A stretch of 64,000 nucleotides of DNA, taken from contig JACRIX010000053.1 of the NCBI GenBank assembly GCA_016215645.1, forward strand, positions 16,080-80,079, written 5' to 3'. A model generated the notes under the pieces. The model saw nothing but the letters and a program-made list of their open reading frames with translations, did no database searches and had not been told where the DNA came from. The translations under genes and the position numbers were made by a program. This document shows positions 8,578-17,381 of the stretch, in pieces; within the stretch, counting starts at the first letter, position 1, and each line of letters begins with the position of its first letter. The stretch is from Rhodocyclales bacterium. Lineage in GTDB: Bacteria; Pseudomonadota; Gammaproteobacteria; Burkholderiales; Rhodocyclaceae.

Positions 8578-10025
8578 GGTTTTGGCTCCTGGCGTATGCC
8601 CGCCCAGGTTCTGACTATCGGCTGATTGACTTTCAGAGTCTCCGGAAGGTCGGTCAGTGCCTGTCTCGCTTGTTGCTCCGACGGGTACTGCCCCAGGTAT
8701 ACGGCAACCGAATTCTTGCCCTTGTACTTGCGGTCGTGTGCGTAGATGGTCGCAGGATCAAGGTGCCTGCCCAGGACGTCCAGATAGCCGGGCAAATGTT
8801 CCATGGATGGCAGGCTGGCCAGTTGCAGCGTGAAGCCTTTCCATTTGGGATCGTTCAACAGATCTTCGGTTCGCTTCACCACCATGCCAACCCGGGCGCC
8901 AGCGGCCATCGGCTGCAGCTCCCTGGGTGCTGAGGCGAGGTAGGGAGCAGGCGGCGAAGCCGCGTCTGGCGACACCCTGCTTGCCTTTGCCAGAAGAAGT
9001 TCCGGTCTCTGTACCCCGGATGGCACCGGATCAGCTGCGGATGGCGGCGCGACAGCCGGCGCCATCGCTGCCTCTCTGGATTGGGCGACCGGCGGTGCGT
9101 CGCGATACCAGCCCAGCACGCCGACGGCGAACGCGGTGATCGGCAACGCCAGCGCCGTGCCCGCCGCCCAGGTTTTCCAGCCGGGCAATGCCCATTTCAT
9201 CCGCCCGGGAGCATCGGGATGCAATTCGCTGCACGCCGACTGCACGTGACGCTTCTCGACCTGGCGCGCACCCTCGGCATAGGCCGCAAGCAGGGATTTG
9301 TCGGCCAGCAGGTTGATGCGTCGGGCGCGGCCCTGTGATGCCTTGAGCAGCAACGAGATTGCCGCCGAGGTGAACAGGCGCCCACCGCGCCAGCCGGCGA
9401 TGCGCAGGCGATGATCGATATAGGCCATGGCTTCGTCGCGCGGCAGGGGCGGCAGCTCGAAGCGATGAATGACGCGATCGCGCACCTGACGCAGGCGACG
9501 ATCGGTCAGCAGCGTGTCCAGTTCCGGCTGACCGAACAGCATGATGTTGACCAGCTTGTGGCGATCGGTTTCCAGGTTCGACAGCAGGCGAACCTCTTCG
9601 AGCGACTCCGGTGGCATCGCATGCGCCTCGTCGATCACCAACAATACGCGCTGCCCGAGGGAATGCCGACGCAGGAGTTCCTGGTGCAGTTGGGCCAGGT
9701 TTTCTTCCGTGGACGCAAGCGTCGTCGCAAGGCCGAGGTCGCGCGATATTGCCGAAATGATTTCGTCGCGGCTGAAACAGGGGTTGGCAAGGTAGACCGT
9801 GCTGATGTCGTCCGGCAAGCGGCTGATCATCAACCGCGCAAGCAGGGTCTTGCCGCTGCCCACCTCGGCCACAGCGGTGACGATTCCTTCCTCGTGACTG
9901 GCCACATGCAGCAGTGCCGTCAAAATGCCGCCGCGCTGACTACCGGAAAAGAAGAAATCGATGTCCGGGGTGATCTGAAATGGCGATTTCTCGAGGTCGA
10001 AATGTTTCAGATAGAGAAAGGACAT
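8574..10025 (-). CDS. mshM: MshM/ExeA-like AAA ATPase with C-terminal SPOR-like domain
   Basis: The product has 483 residues. An AAA domain of the ExeA/GspA type covers about residues 1-265, with Walker A AEVGSGKT, Walker B LLVIDEAH and a sensor arginine region. One TM follows near 280-300 (TWAAGTALALPITAFAVGVLGW), then a Pro/Ala-rich linker. The C-terminal block (about 395-480) reads like a SPOR domain (FTLQLASLPSMEHLPGYL). ExeA-type proteins couple ATP use to secretin insertion and bind peptidoglycan. A SPOR-like tail is a plausible peptidoglycan-binding replacement for the more usual PG-binding domain. It is the first gene of the operon and is divergent from trmL. Confidence 0.87.
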   Translation of the reverse strand: MSFLYLKHFDLEKSPFQITPDIDFFFSGSQRGGILTALLHVASHEEGIVTAVAEVGSGKTLLARLMISRLPDDISTVYLANPCFSRDEIISAISRDLGLATTLASTEENLAQLHQELLRRHSLGQRVLLVIDEAHAMPPESLEEVRLLSNLETDRHKLVNIMLFGQPELDTLLTDRRLRQVRDRVIHRFELPPLPRDEAMAYIDHRLRIAGWRGGRLFTSAAISLLLKASQGRARRINLLADKSLLAAYAEGARQVEKRHVQSACSELHPDAPGRMKWALPGWKTWAAGTALALPITAFAVGVLGWYRDAPPVAQSREAAMAPAVAPPSAADPVPSGVQRPELLLAKASRVSPDAASPPAPYLASAPRELQPMAAGARVGMVVKRTEDLLNDPKWKGFTLQLASLPSMEHLPGYLDVLGRHLDPATIYAHDRKYKGKNSVAVYLGQYPSEQQARQALTDLPETLKVNQPIVRTWAGIRQEPKP

Positions 10026-10166
10026 GGTGTGTCACCGAAAATTGACAACTTCGTCGAATGTCTTTGTAGTTCAATATGTTGCATTATTCCCCTACGAAGC
10101 TTGCCGGAATATAGCCGAAGCGTGTGCAATCGGATGGGCGGTTCTGAGCAACTTTTCGGCCTTAGC

Positions 10167-10189
10167 TCGCCGTGTCGCCAGCGCCGACT
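10167..10189 (+). repeat. Dispersed 23-bp imperfect-dyad repeat, copy A
   Basis: The site contains GTGTCGCCAGCGCCGACT and is identical over 23 bp to the copies at 22309 and 40020. It lies in the mshM-trmL divergent intergenic region. Arms TCGCCG and CGCCGA flank a 9-bp spacer, so it is a near-perfect dyad. Confidence 0.8.
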
Positions 10190-10306
10190 TCCGAGCGCCC
10201 GCCGCCTTTCTCCGGGCAACGCGTTTTGCCGACTTAGAATTCCACCGGTCCGCCCTGACCACGGTGGCAGCAACCAAGTTGTGGTCGCGGGCGCCTTGAA
10301 AAACCC

Positions 10307-10786
10307 ATGGAAAGCCTGACAGTGTTCCACGTTGTACTCGTCGCACCGGAAATCCCGCCCAATACGGGCAACATCATCCGCCTGTGTGCCAACACCGGCT
10401 GCCGCCTGCATCTGGTCGAACCGCTGGGATTCAACTTGTCCGATGCGCAGTTGCGCCGCGCCGGGCTCGATTACGCCGACATGGCCTGTGTCACCGTACA
10501 TCGGGATTGGGCGGCATGTCGCGTTGCACTGGGCGACGCGCGGATATTCGCGCTGACGACGAAGGGAAATCGCCGTCACGCCAGCGCCGACTTTCGGCCC
10601 GGGGACGCGTTTGTGTTCGGCTCGGAATCACGAGGACTGCCGGCCGATCTGCTGGCCGCCATCGATGAAAGTCAGCGCCTGCGCCTGCCCCTTATCCCGG
10701 GCAACCGCAGCCTCAACTTGTCAAACGCGGTGGCCGTGATGGTCTACGAGGCCTGGCGGCAACAGGGCTACGTCGGCGGCAGCTAA
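10307..10786 (+). CDS. trmL: tRNA (cytidine/uridine(34)-2'-O)-methyltransferase TrmL
   Basis: The product has 159 residues, the normal size of the compact SPOUT methyltransferase TrmL (YibK). It carries the hallmark segments PEIPPNTGNIIRLCANTG, FGSESRGLP and RSLNLSNAVAV, which form the trefoil-knot SAM site. The enzyme 2'-O-methylates the wobble nucleotide of tRNA-Leu isoacceptors in the cytoplasm. The gene stands alone, divergent from mshM and convergent with gpsA, whose stop lies only 3 bases beyond. The start at 10307 sits 3 codons before the conserved FHVVLV strand, so a start 2-3 codons later is possible. A 21/23 match to the dispersed repeat lies within the gene. Confidence 0.93.
   Translation: MESLTVFHVVLVAPEIPPNTGNIIRLCANTGCRLHLVEPLGFNLSDAQLRRAGLDYADMACVTVHRDWAACRVALGDARIFALTTKGNRRHASADFRPGDAFVFGSESRGLPADLLAAIDESQRLRLPLIPGNRSLNLSNAVAVMVYEAWRQQGYVGGS
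10570..10592 (+). repeat. Dispersed 23-bp repeat, variant copy F inside trmL
   Basis: It matches the 23-bp repeat at 21 of 23 positions (CA in place of GT in the spacer). It is inside the trmL coding region, reading RRHASADF. The protein aligns without a gap to the TrmL family as I remember it, so this copy may be coincidental. Confidence 0.45.
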
Positions 10787-10789
10787 ACC

Positions 10790-11770
10790 TTATTCGTGCC
10801 TGGCTTCGCGGGCCATCAGTTGCTCGACCGCCGCGCGTGGGGTGATGCGGCCATCCAGCACGGCCGTCACGGCCCGCGTGATGGGCATATCTACCCCCAG
10901 CGCCGCGGCGCGGCGCGCCACTTCGCGCGCTGCGGGAACGCCTTCGGCAACATGGCCCAACTCGCGAACGACGTCAGCCAGGGCCCGACCCTCGGCCAAC
11001 AGCAGGCCGACGCGACGGTTGCGCGACAACTCGCCGGTGCAGGTCAGCAGCAGGTCGCCCATCCCGGTCAGGCCCATGAAGGTTTCCCGCTTTGCCCCCA
11101 GCGCCTCACCGAAGCGGGTGATTTCGACCAAACCGCGGGTAATCAGCGCCGCCCGGGCGTTGCTGCCCAGGCCCAGGCCGTCGCAGATTCCGGTGGCAAT
11201 GGCCAGAACGTTCTTTACCGCGCCGCCGACTTCGGCGCCGACGAGGTCTTCATTGGCATAGATGCGCAGATTGCCGCCGTGCAAGGCCAGGGCCGTGGCC
11301 GTGGCGAATTCTGCGTCGGATGCAGCAAGCGTGATTGCCGTCGGCAAGCCACGCGCGACTTCGAGCGCGAAACTCGGTCCGGTCAGGACGCCACAGGGTG
11401 CCTGGCCCACGACCTCGCCCACTACCTGATGCGGCAGCAGGCCGCTGCCAGCTTCGAGGCCCTTGCAGACCCAAAGGAACGGTATCGTTGGTGCCACCGC
11501 CTTGAGTTGTGCGACCAGGCCGCGCAGTCCGGCCAGAGGCCCGGCAAGAATGGCCAGCCCGGCACCGTCCAGCGCCGCGGAAAAATCTGCCGTTACCCGC
11601 AGGCGTGGCGGAAAAGGACAATCCGGCAGGTAACGGGCATTGCTTCGCTGGCGCGACATGGCGTCCACCTGCGCCGCATCGCGCGCCCAAAGCGCAACGT
11701 CATGCCTGCCGGCAAAGGCTATCGCCAATGCCGTACCCCAGGCCCCCGCTCCGAGCACCGCTATGCGCAT
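10790..11770 (-). CDS. gpsA: NAD(P)-dependent glycerol-3-phosphate dehydrogenase
   Basis: The product has 326 residues. It starts [16 protein letters not shown], the Rossmann glycine motif of GpsA, and keeps the GPSFALEV and [10 protein letters not shown] segments with the substrate-binding lysine, plus [10 protein letters not shown]. It reduces dihydroxyacetone phosphate to sn-glycerol-3-phosphate for phospholipid synthesis in the cytoplasm. The gene is last in a minus-strand run (arsR-like, rhodanese, grxC, secB, SH3 protein, gpsA). The secB-gpsA pairing is common in proteobacteria. The length is normal and no key segment is missing. Confidence 0.96.
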   Translation of the reverse strand: MRIAVLGAGAWGTALAIAFAGRHDVALWARDAAQVDAMSRQRSNARYLPDCPFPPRLRVTADFSAALDGAGLAILAGPLAGLRGLVAQLKAVAPTIPFLWVCKGLEAGSGLLPHQVVGEVVGQAPCGVLTGPSFALEVARGLPTAITLAASDAEFATATALALHGGNLRIYANEDLVGAEVGGAVKNVLAIATGICDGLGLGSNARAALITRGLVEITRFGEALGAKRETFMGLTGMGDLLLTCTGELSRNRRVGLLLAEGRALADVVRELGHVAEGVPAAREVARRAAALGVDMPITRAVTAVLDGRITPRAAVEQLMAREARHE

Positions 11771-11815
11771 CGCCGCCTCGCCATCACGGCGCCCGCCGCG
11801 AGGCGTTCGCAGTGC

Positions 11816-12292
11816 CTACAGCCCCCAAACCTGCTGCGCCTTGAGAAACCCGCCCTGGCCATCGCGATGCCTGACCTTGATCCAGCCTCCGGGTGCCGCT
11901 TCGAGCAACTCCAGCACCACATCCCGCTCGGCCTCGAAGACCAGGGCCGCCTTGTCATTCCCGCTGGCGCGGACCTGCGCGCTATCGACGCGCACGATCA
12001 CCGTGCGCCTGTCGGCGAGGTGCTTTTTTTCCATCCAGATCAGATCACCCTTGCTGTCGCGGACCTTGGACCAGCCGTCGAGGCTGACCACCTGTTCCAC
12101 CGGCGTTCCGGGGTGCACCACGAACAAGGGCTTGGCCTTGGCTGACGGCGCATCGAAGGCCGGTGCGACCTCGCTGACGCTGCGGAAATCGAGAGCCCAT
12201 GCCGCCTGCATCGAGAGCAGTGCGGCAAAAAGCACGCTGGCCGTCGCACGCCGCCGCAGTGTCGCCAGTGTCAGCCCCCGGGTTCGTGGCAT
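11816..12292 (-). CDS. Exported SH3-domain protein of unknown function
   Basis: The product has 158 residues. A signal peptide (ATASVLFAALLSMQAAWA) suggests periplasmic export. Two bacterial SH3-like segments follow, near residues 45-95 and 100-155, each with the GxPVEQVxxxxGWxKVRDxxG style of the DUF1058/SH3_4 family. Such domains often bind cell-wall material or peptides. The gene starts 5 bases after secB and 45 bases before gpsA, so it is probably co-transcribed with them. The exact role is unknown. A start within the first few codons could differ, since the N-terminus before the hydrophobic stretch is Arg-rich. Confidence 0.8.
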   Translation of the reverse strand: MPRTRGLTLATLRRRATASVLFAALLSMQAAWALDFRSVSEVAPAFDAPSAKAKPLFVVHPGTPVEQVVSLDGWSKVRDSKGDLIWMEKKHLADRRTVIVRVDSAQVRASGNDKAALVFEAERDVVLELLEAAPGGWIKVRHRDGQGGFLKAQQVWGL

Positions 12293-12297
12293 CGCGA

Positions 12298-12753
12298 CTA
12301 TTGCAGCTGGATGCGGCTTTCGCTTTGCTGCTGCTCCATCAGGCGCTGCTGGTAGAGCGACTCGAAATTCACCGGGGCAAGTATCACCGGCGGGAATCCC
12401 GCACGATTGACCGCGTCGGAAATCGTCTCACGGGCGTAAGGGAAAAGGATATTCGGGCAAGCAACCGCCAGGATCGGGGCCATGTCCGACTCCGGTACGT
12501 TGCGGATCTGGAAAATGCCGGCCTTGACCACCTCCACCAGGAAGAAGGCCTTTTCGCCCTCCTTGGCATTGACGGTGATCGTCAGCGCCACTTCGAACAG
12601 GCCTTCGCCGACGGCTTGTGCGGCGCTCTGGATCTGCACTTCGATGCCCGGAGTTTCGCGCTCCAGGAATATCTGCGGGGCATTCGGGACCTCGATGGAC
12701 AGATCCTTGACGTAAATCTTTTCGATGCTGAATACCGGTTGCTCGTCGCTCAT
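12298..12753 (-). CDS. secB: Protein-export chaperone SecB
   Basis: The product has 151 residues and matches SecB throughout: FSIEKIYVKDLSIEVPNAP, the VxLxITVxAKEGEKxFFLVEV core, and CPNILFPYARETI before the C-terminal helix. SecB keeps preproteins unfolded and hands them to SecA. It acts as a cytoplasmic tetramer. The gene lies between grxC and an exported SH3 protein in one minus-strand run. The acidic/Gln-rich tail (MEQQQSESRIQLQ) is the usual variable end. No anomalies were seen. Confidence 0.97.
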   Translation of the reverse strand: MSDEQPVFSIEKIYVKDLSIEVPNAPQIFLERETPGIEVQIQSAAQAVGEGLFEVALTITVNAKEGEKAFFLVEVVKAGIFQIRNVPESDMAPILAVACPNILFPYARETISDAVNRAGFPPVILAPVNFESLYQQRLMEQQQSESRIQLQ

Positions 12754-12800
12754 GATGGATGGGTTGGGTAAAGTAAGTGGAAAACCGCCGGCAGCCGGAA

Positions 12801-13058
12801 TCAGGCCGCGAGCAGTGAGTCGAGCTTGCCCTGGTGCTCAAGTTCGTAGAGCTCGTCGCAGCCGCCGACATGCGTATCGCCGATGTAGATTTGCGGCACG
12901 CTGCGACGCCCGGTCTTCTGCATCATTTCCTCGCGCCGCGCGGGTTCGAGATCGACGCGCACCTTTTCGATGTCGGTCACGCCTTTTCTGGTCAACAATT
13001 GTTCGGCGCGAACGCAATAGGGACAAACGGCGGTGGAATACATCAGGACCTTGGCCAT
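12801..13058 (-). CDS. grxC: Glutaredoxin 3 (dithiol)
   Basis: The product has 85 residues, the usual size of GrxC. It has the active site CPYC near residues 12-15, the cis-proline segment SVPQIYIGDTHVGG and the GG-containing glutathione-binding turn. It uses glutathione to reduce disulfides and mixed disulfides in the cytoplasm. It is placed between a membrane-anchored rhodanese and secB, an arrangement frequent in beta- and gammaproteobacteria. The gene is 13 bases downstream of the rhodanese, so it is probably in the same transcript. Confidence 0.96.
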   Translation of the reverse strand: MAKVLMYSTAVCPYCVRAEQLLTRKGVTDIEKVRVDLEPARREEMMQKTGRRSVPQIYIGDTHVGGCDELYELEHQGKLDSLLAA

Positions 13059-13071
13059 TGCGGGCTCCGTA

Positions 13072-13482
13072 TCAGTTCTTGGTCGTCAGGGGCAGGTTTG
13101 CGTCGCGCCAGGCACCCACTCCGCCCCCCAGGCTGAAGACCTTGTCGAAGCCATGCTTCTTGAGGTTGCCGCACGCCGAGGAAGACCTGTTGCCTGACGC
13201 GCAGACCACGATGATCGGCCGCTCCTTGAATTTTTCCAGCTCGGAGAGGCGGCTTTCCAGCTGACCCAGCGTGATATGGCGCGCGCCGCCAATATGGCCG
13301 CTGCCCCACTCGCTGGTTTCGCGCACGTCGAGCACGATCGCGTCCTCGCGATTCATCATCAGCGTCGCCTCGGCCGGCGACAGGCTCGCCACGGTTCCGC
13401 CGGCGATCAGCGGCCACAGCAACATGCCGCCGCTGACCACGGCAATGCCGATCCAAATCATGTTCTGCTGCACAAAATCCAT
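13072..13482 (-). CDS. Membrane-anchored rhodanese-like sulfurtransferase
   Basis: The product has 136 residues. An N-terminal hydrophobic helix (about residues 8-30, IWIGIAVVSGGMLLWPLIAGG) anchors a single rhodanese domain. The active-site loop is CASGNRS, with the DVRE and GGVGAW signatures of the family. It would move sulfane sulfur or act in thiol redox chemistry. The YibN-type rhodaneses next to grxC and secB have this same layout. The gene lies 6 bases after the ArsR-type regulator, suggesting co-transcription and possibly regulation by sulfur or redox state. Confidence 0.9.
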   Translation of the reverse strand: MDFVQQNMIWIGIAVVSGGMLLWPLIAGGTVASLSPAEATLMMNREDAIVLDVRETSEWGSGHIGGARHITLGQLESRLSELEKFKERPIIVVCASGNRSSSACGNLKKHGFDKVFSLGGGVGAWRDANLPLTTKN

Positions 13483-13488
13483 TGTCGT

Positions 13489-13812
13489 TCAGTCCTTGTT
13501 TGTCGGCACACCGCAGAACACCTCGCGCATCAGGGCGATGAGCTGCAAGGTGCGCTGGTCGGCAATGCGGTAATAAACCCGGTTGGCGTCCTTGCGGGTT
13601 TGCAGAACGCCCTTGTCCCGCAGAATCGCGAGGTGCTGCGAAATGTTGCTCTGCGAGGTGCCGACCGAATCGACAATGTCCTGCACGCAGATTTCATCGC
13701 CACCAATGACGCACAGTATCTTCAGGCGCAGGGGGTGTGAAATAGCCTTCAGCGCGCGCGCGGCGGTTTCTATGTGTTCCTGCTTGCCGATCAGGTCGTC
13801 AATTGCATGCAT
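13489..13812 (-). CDS. ArsR/SmtB-family winged-helix regulator
   Basis: The product has 107 residues. The winged helix covers about residues 15-95, with the recognition helix [18 protein letters not shown] and the wing DANRVYYRI. Cysteines at about 34, 42 and 99 are spaced unlike the classical ELCVC metal site. Together with the downstream rhodanese and grxC this favours a thiol- or sulfur-sensing type, such as the BigR/SqrR group, over a metal sensor. That is inference only. The gene is divergent from gpmA, and a 12-bp palindrome sits between them. It is first in the rhodanese-grxC-secB run. Confidence 0.85.
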   Translation of the reverse strand: MHAIDDLIGKQEHIETAARALKAISHPLRLKILCVIGGDEICVQDIVDSVGTSQSNISQHLAILRDKGVLQTRKDANRVYYRIADQRTLQLIALMREVFCGVPTNKD

Positions 13813-13834
13813 ACCGTGCTGCCCCGTATGGCCG

Positions 13835-13862
13835 TTGGTCCGGCGCGAAGAGTCGATATTAT
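13835..13862 (+). promoter_or_regulatory. Candidate sigma-70 promoter for gpmA
   Basis: TTGGTC and TATTAT are separated by 16 bp, in the arsR-gpmA divergent gap and about 37 bp upstream of the gpmA ATG. The -35 is weak. The position and -10 are reasonable. Confidence 0.4.
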
Positions 13863-13864
13863 AG

Positions 13865-13876
13865 AATACCGGTATT
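13865..13876. promoter_or_regulatory. Palindromic operator candidate AATACCGGTATT
   Basis: This is a perfect 12-bp palindrome just downstream of the candidate gpmA -10 and between the divergent arsR-type regulator and gpmA. It is a plausible binding site for that regulator. ArsR-family operators are short dyads, but no specific match is claimed. Confidence 0.4.
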
Positions 13877-13898
13877 GACCTGCACCAAGGCTTCGATC

Positions 13899-14648
13899 AT
13901 GTACAAAATAGTTCTGCTTCGCCACGGCGAATCCACCTGGAACCAGGAAAACCGCTTTACCGGCTGGACCGATGTCGGCCTGACGGAGAAGGGCATGGCC
14001 GAGGCAATTGCCGCGGGACAGCTCCTGAAGGCGGAAGGTTACGAGTTCGATCTCGCTTACACCTCGGTACTGCGCCGGGCCATCAAGACATTATGGACGG
14101 TGCTGGAGCAGATGGACCGCATGTGGGTCCCGGTACAACATTCCTGGCGCCTCAACGAACGCCACTACGGCGCCCTACAGGGGCTGAACAAGTCGGAGAC
14201 TGCCGCCAAGTTCGGTGACGAGCAGGTACTGGTCTGGCGTCGCGCCTATGACACGCCGCCGCCGCCCCTGGACGAAAGCGACCCGCGCTACGAAATCCGC
14301 GATCCGCGCTACGCCGGCCTCAAGCCCGGCGAATGTCCGCGCACCGAATGCCTCAAGGACACCGTCGCCCGCGTCCTGCCCTTCTGGAACGAATCCATCG
14401 CGCCGACGATCACGTCAGGCAAGCGTGTCGTCATCGCCGCCCACGGCAACAGCATCCGCGCCCTGATCAAGTATCTGGACAATGTTTCCGATGCCGACAT
14501 CGTCGGTCTCAACATCCCGACCGCGCAGCCGCTGGTGTACGAGCTCGACGCCGAGCTCAAGCCGATTCGCCATTACTACCTCGGCGACCAGGAGGCCATC
14601 AAGGCGGCAATGCAGGCTGTCGCCAATCAGGGCAAGGCAAAGGCCTGA
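13899..14648 (+). CDS. gpmA: 2,3-bisphosphoglycerate-dependent phosphoglycerate mutase
   Basis: The product has 249 residues from [13 protein letters not shown]. The track ORF adds 32 upstream residues that run into the divergent promoter region. It carries the phosphohistidine motif [15 protein letters not shown], the [12 protein letters not shown] segment and the second histidine in [13 protein letters not shown]. It interconverts 3- and 2-phosphoglycerate in glycolysis and gluconeogenesis. It is the first gene of a plus-strand run with envC-like, ctpA, an unknown gene and moeB, an order typical of betaproteobacteria. The length is normal. Confidence 0.97.
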   Translation: MYKIVLLRHGESTWNQENRFTGWTDVGLTEKGMAEAIAAGQLLKAEGYEFDLAYTSVLRRAIKTLWTVLEQMDRMWVPVQHSWRLNERHYGALQGLNKSETAAKFGDEQVLVWRRAYDTPPPPLDESDPRYEIRDPRYAGLKPGECPRTECLKDTVARVLPFWNESIAPTITSGKRVVIAAHGNSIRALIKYLDNVSDADIVGLNIPTAQPLVYELDAELKPIRHYYLGDQEAIKAAMQAVANQGKAKA

Positions 14649-14666
14649 GCTCTCGTATCCGCGAAA

Positions 14667-15908
14667 GTGAACCCGAGACCGCCGGGCTCGCCAAGACTTC
14701 GGGTTTCCCGTTTCATCCTCGGGATCGGCGTCGCCCTGGCGCATTGCGCCACGCCGGCCAATGGCGCTACCGTCGATCGCAAAAAAGACGAGCTGCACGA
14801 TCTCAAGGGCCGCATCGAGGCGCTGCGCCGCGAGATGGCTTCCGCGGAAGAGTCCAAGGCCTCTGCGTCCGACCAGTTGCGCGAAGCCGAGTCGGCCATA
14901 TCCACGGTCAATCGCCGCCTGCATGAACTCGGACTGGAAAGCGCACGACTGAAAGCCGACCTGGCCGACCTCGATGCACAGGGCCGGCGCCTCGACCGCC
15001 AGGGCGGCGCCCAGCAATCCCAGTTATCACAGGTACTCAACCGCCAGTTCGTCGGTGGCGATGCGGATGCCATGAAGCTCCTGCTGTCCGGGCACGATCC
15101 CAACCAGGCCGCACGCGACCGGTATTTCCTGACCCAGCTTTCGCGCGCCAAGGCCGAACTGATCCAGCGTCTGCGCGTCGCCGCCGACGAGAAGCGGCAG
15201 TTGGCAGAGACCGTGCGTGAGCGGCAGGCTCAGCTCGCCGCGATCGAGCGCCAGCAGCAGGAAAGTCGTGCCCAGTTGCTGGAACGCAAAAAGCAACGGC
15301 AGGCGCAACTGGCGGCGATTGCCGATCGACTCAAGGCGCAGCGTCGCGAGATCACCACGCTGAAACGCGATGAACAACGCCTGACGCGCCTGATTGATGG
15401 ACTGATTCGTATCGCCGGCACGAAAAAGCCCAAGAGCAGCGGCCCGGCCAAAGGCAAGCCGGTGCCGGGCGCCACGCTGAAAAGCCATGACCCAGGCAAT
15501 GTCGGAGGCGCATTCGCCGCGCTGCGCGGGCGCCTGCACCTGCCGGTCAAGGGCACGATCGCCGGGCGTTTTGGAACGCCGCGAGCGGAGGGCGGCGCAC
15601 TGTGGAAGGGGCTGTTCATCCGTGCCGCGGAAGGTGCCGAGGTCAAGGCCGTGGCGCCAGGCACCGTCGTGTTCTCGGACTGGTTGCGCGGATTCGGCAA
15701 CCTGCTGGTGATCGACCATGGTGATGACTTCCTCTCGGTCTATGGCAACAACGAGTCCTTGTTGGCGGCGGTCGGCGCCGGCATCAAGGGCGGGGAGGCC
15801 GTGGCCACCGTGGGAAACAGCGGTGGCAACCCGGAGTCGGGTTTATACTTTGAACTCAGGCATCGGGGCCTGGCCTTCGACCCCATGAAGTGGTCGGCAG
15901 GTCCCTGA
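14667..15908 (+). CDS. EnvC-like murein hydrolase activator (degenerate LytM/M23)
   Basis: The product has 413 residues and starts at a GTG. A signal peptide (FILGIGVALAHCATPANGA) leads into two long coiled-coil stretches (about residues 35-110 and 150-250), then a Lys/Pro linker and a C-terminal LytM domain (about 290-410). The M23 metal ligands appear lost. The first motif reads LWKGLFIRAAEGAEV where HxxxD is expected, and the terminal HxH is replaced in GLYFELRHRG. EnvC shows the same loss and activates amidases rather than cutting peptidoglycan itself. It would act in the periplasm during septal wall splitting. It lies between gpmA and ctpA. Confidence 0.88.
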   Translation: MNPRPPGSPRLRVSRFILGIGVALAHCATPANGATVDRKKDELHDLKGRIEALRREMASAEESKASASDQLREAESAISTVNRRLHELGLESARLKADLADLDAQGRRLDRQGGAQQSQLSQVLNRQFVGGDADAMKLLLSGHDPNQAARDRYFLTQLSRAKAELIQRLRVAADEKRQLAETVRERQAQLAAIERQQQESRAQLLERKKQRQAQLAAIADRLKAQRREITTLKRDEQRLTRLIDGLIRIAGTKKPKSSGPAKGKPVPGATLKSHDPGNVGGAFAALRGRLHLPVKGTIAGRFGTPRAEGGALWKGLFIRAAEGAEVKAVAPGTVVFSDWLRGFGNLLVIDHGDDFLSVYGNNESLLAAVGAGIKGGEAVATVGNSGGNPESGLYFELRHRGLAFDPMKWSAGP

Positions 15909-15946
15909 GGCTGATTCAACCCTGCCGTCGCGCAATTGGAGTCTCT

Positions 15947-17359
15947 ATGAGCAGCAAGCTGCAACAATTCGGTCTCGTGGCTACCGGTCTGGTGGCGGGC
16001 GTCTTTCTGAGCCTCAATTTTTCCGCCAGCGCCAACAAGGACGCCGCGTCCGCGCTGCCGATCGAGGAGCTGCGCAGCTTCGCCGACGTCTATAGCGCGA
16101 TCAAGCAAGGCTACGTCGAACCGGTCGAGGACAAGAAACTGATCACCCATGCCATCAGCGGCATGCTGGCCAATCTCGATCCCCACTCCGCCTATCTCGA
16201 TCCGGATTCCTTCAAGGACTTGCAGGTGAGCACCCAGGGCGAATTCGGCGGCCTCGGCATCGAGGTCGGCATGGAAGACGGTTTCGTCAAGGTCGTTTCT
16301 CCGATCGAGGATACTCCCGCCTTCCGCGCCGGCCTCAAGCCCGGCGACCTCATCATCAAGATCGACGACACGCCGGTCAAGGGCCTGACACTCAATGACG
16401 CCGTAAAGAAGATGCGCGGCAAGCCCAAAACCCAGATCCGGCTAACTATCGTGCGCAAGTCCGAATCGCGGTCCTTCGATGTCACCCTGACCCGCGAGAA
16501 AATCAAGGTGCAGAGCGTCAAGTCGAAGCTCCTCGAAGGTGGCTATGGCTACCTGCGCGTCACCCAGTTTCAGGAAGAAACCGCACCCGACGTGGTCAAG
16601 CATCTTGAGAAGCTGGCCAAGGCCGACAAGGATGCCAAGGGTGAAGGGGTCAGGGGCCTGGTGCTTGATCTGCGCAACGACCCGGGCGGACTACTCAGTG
16701 GCGCCGTCGGCGTGTCCGCGGCATTCCTGCCGCCGCAAATACTGGTGACGTCCACCGACGGCCGTACCGAGGATGCCAAGCGCCGCTACATGGCCAACCC
16801 CGAGGACTATCAGCGTGGAGCCAAGGACGACTTCATGAAGACCCTGCCGGCCTGGGCCAAGACCGTACCGATGATCGTGCTGGTCAACGGTGGCTCGGCC
16901 TCGGCGTCGGAGATCGTCGCCGGTGCCTTGCAGGACCACAAACGTGCGGTAGTCATGGGTACCCAGACCTTCGGCAAGGGCTCGGTACAAACCGTGCTGC
17001 CGCTGTCGAACAATGCCGCCATCAAGCTGACCACGGCGCGCTATTTCACCCCCTCCGGCCGCTCCATCCAGGCCAAGGGCATTACCCCCGACATCGTGGT
17101 CGAGGAATCCGCCAACGGCGGCGGTTCGCGCACTCGCGTGCGCGAAGCGGACCTGGAGCGCCATCTCACCGGCGAAGGCGAGAAGGCTGAGCCGGCCCCC
17201 GCCAAGAGCACCGCGAAACCTGGCGACAAGAAAGACAAGGGCAAGGCCGACGACGCAGAGGAATCACCGCATGCGCCAATCGAGTTCGCCTCCTCCAAGG
17301 ATTACCAGCTGGGCCAGGCCGTCAATCTGCTCAAGGCCTGGCAGATCATCAAGCGCTGA
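15947..17359 (+). CDS. ctpA: Carboxy-terminal processing protease, S41 family
   Basis: The product has 470 residues from MSSKLQQFGL, chosen because TTGGAG precedes that ATG. The track start at 15890 lies inside envC. An N-terminal signal or anchor (about 7-30) is followed by an S41 N-terminal cap, a PDZ domain (about 85-165), and the protease core with the Ser in GGSASASEIVAGAL and the Lys in GTQTFGKGSVQ. The tail is rich in Lys, Ala and acidic residues. CtpA-type proteases process periplasmic proteins and peptidoglycan hydrolases, so pairing with an EnvC-like activator makes sense. The fold and catalytic dyad are complete. Confidence 0.95.
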   Translation: MSSKLQQFGLVATGLVAGVFLSLNFSASANKDAASALPIEELRSFADVYSAIKQGYVEPVEDKKLITHAISGMLANLDPHSAYLDPDSFKDLQVSTQGEFGGLGIEVGMEDGFVKVVSPIEDTPAFRAGLKPGDLIIKIDDTPVKGLTLNDAVKKMRGKPKTQIRLTIVRKSESRSFDVTLTREKIKVQSVKSKLLEGGYGYLRVTQFQEETAPDVVKHLEKLAKADKDAKGEGVRGLVLDLRNDPGGLLSGAVGVSAAFLPPQILVTSTDGRTEDAKRRYMANPEDYQRGAKDDFMKTLPAWAKTVPMIVLVNGGSASASEIVAGALQDHKRAVVMGTQTFGKGSVQTVLPLSNNAAIKLTTARYFTPSGRSIQAKGITPDIVVEESANGGGSRTRVREADLERHLTGEGEKAEPAPAKSTAKPGDKKDKGKADDAEESPHAPIEFASSKDYQLGQAVNLLKAWQIIKR

Positions 17360-17381
17360 ACGGACAACGGCCGTGAGCCGC

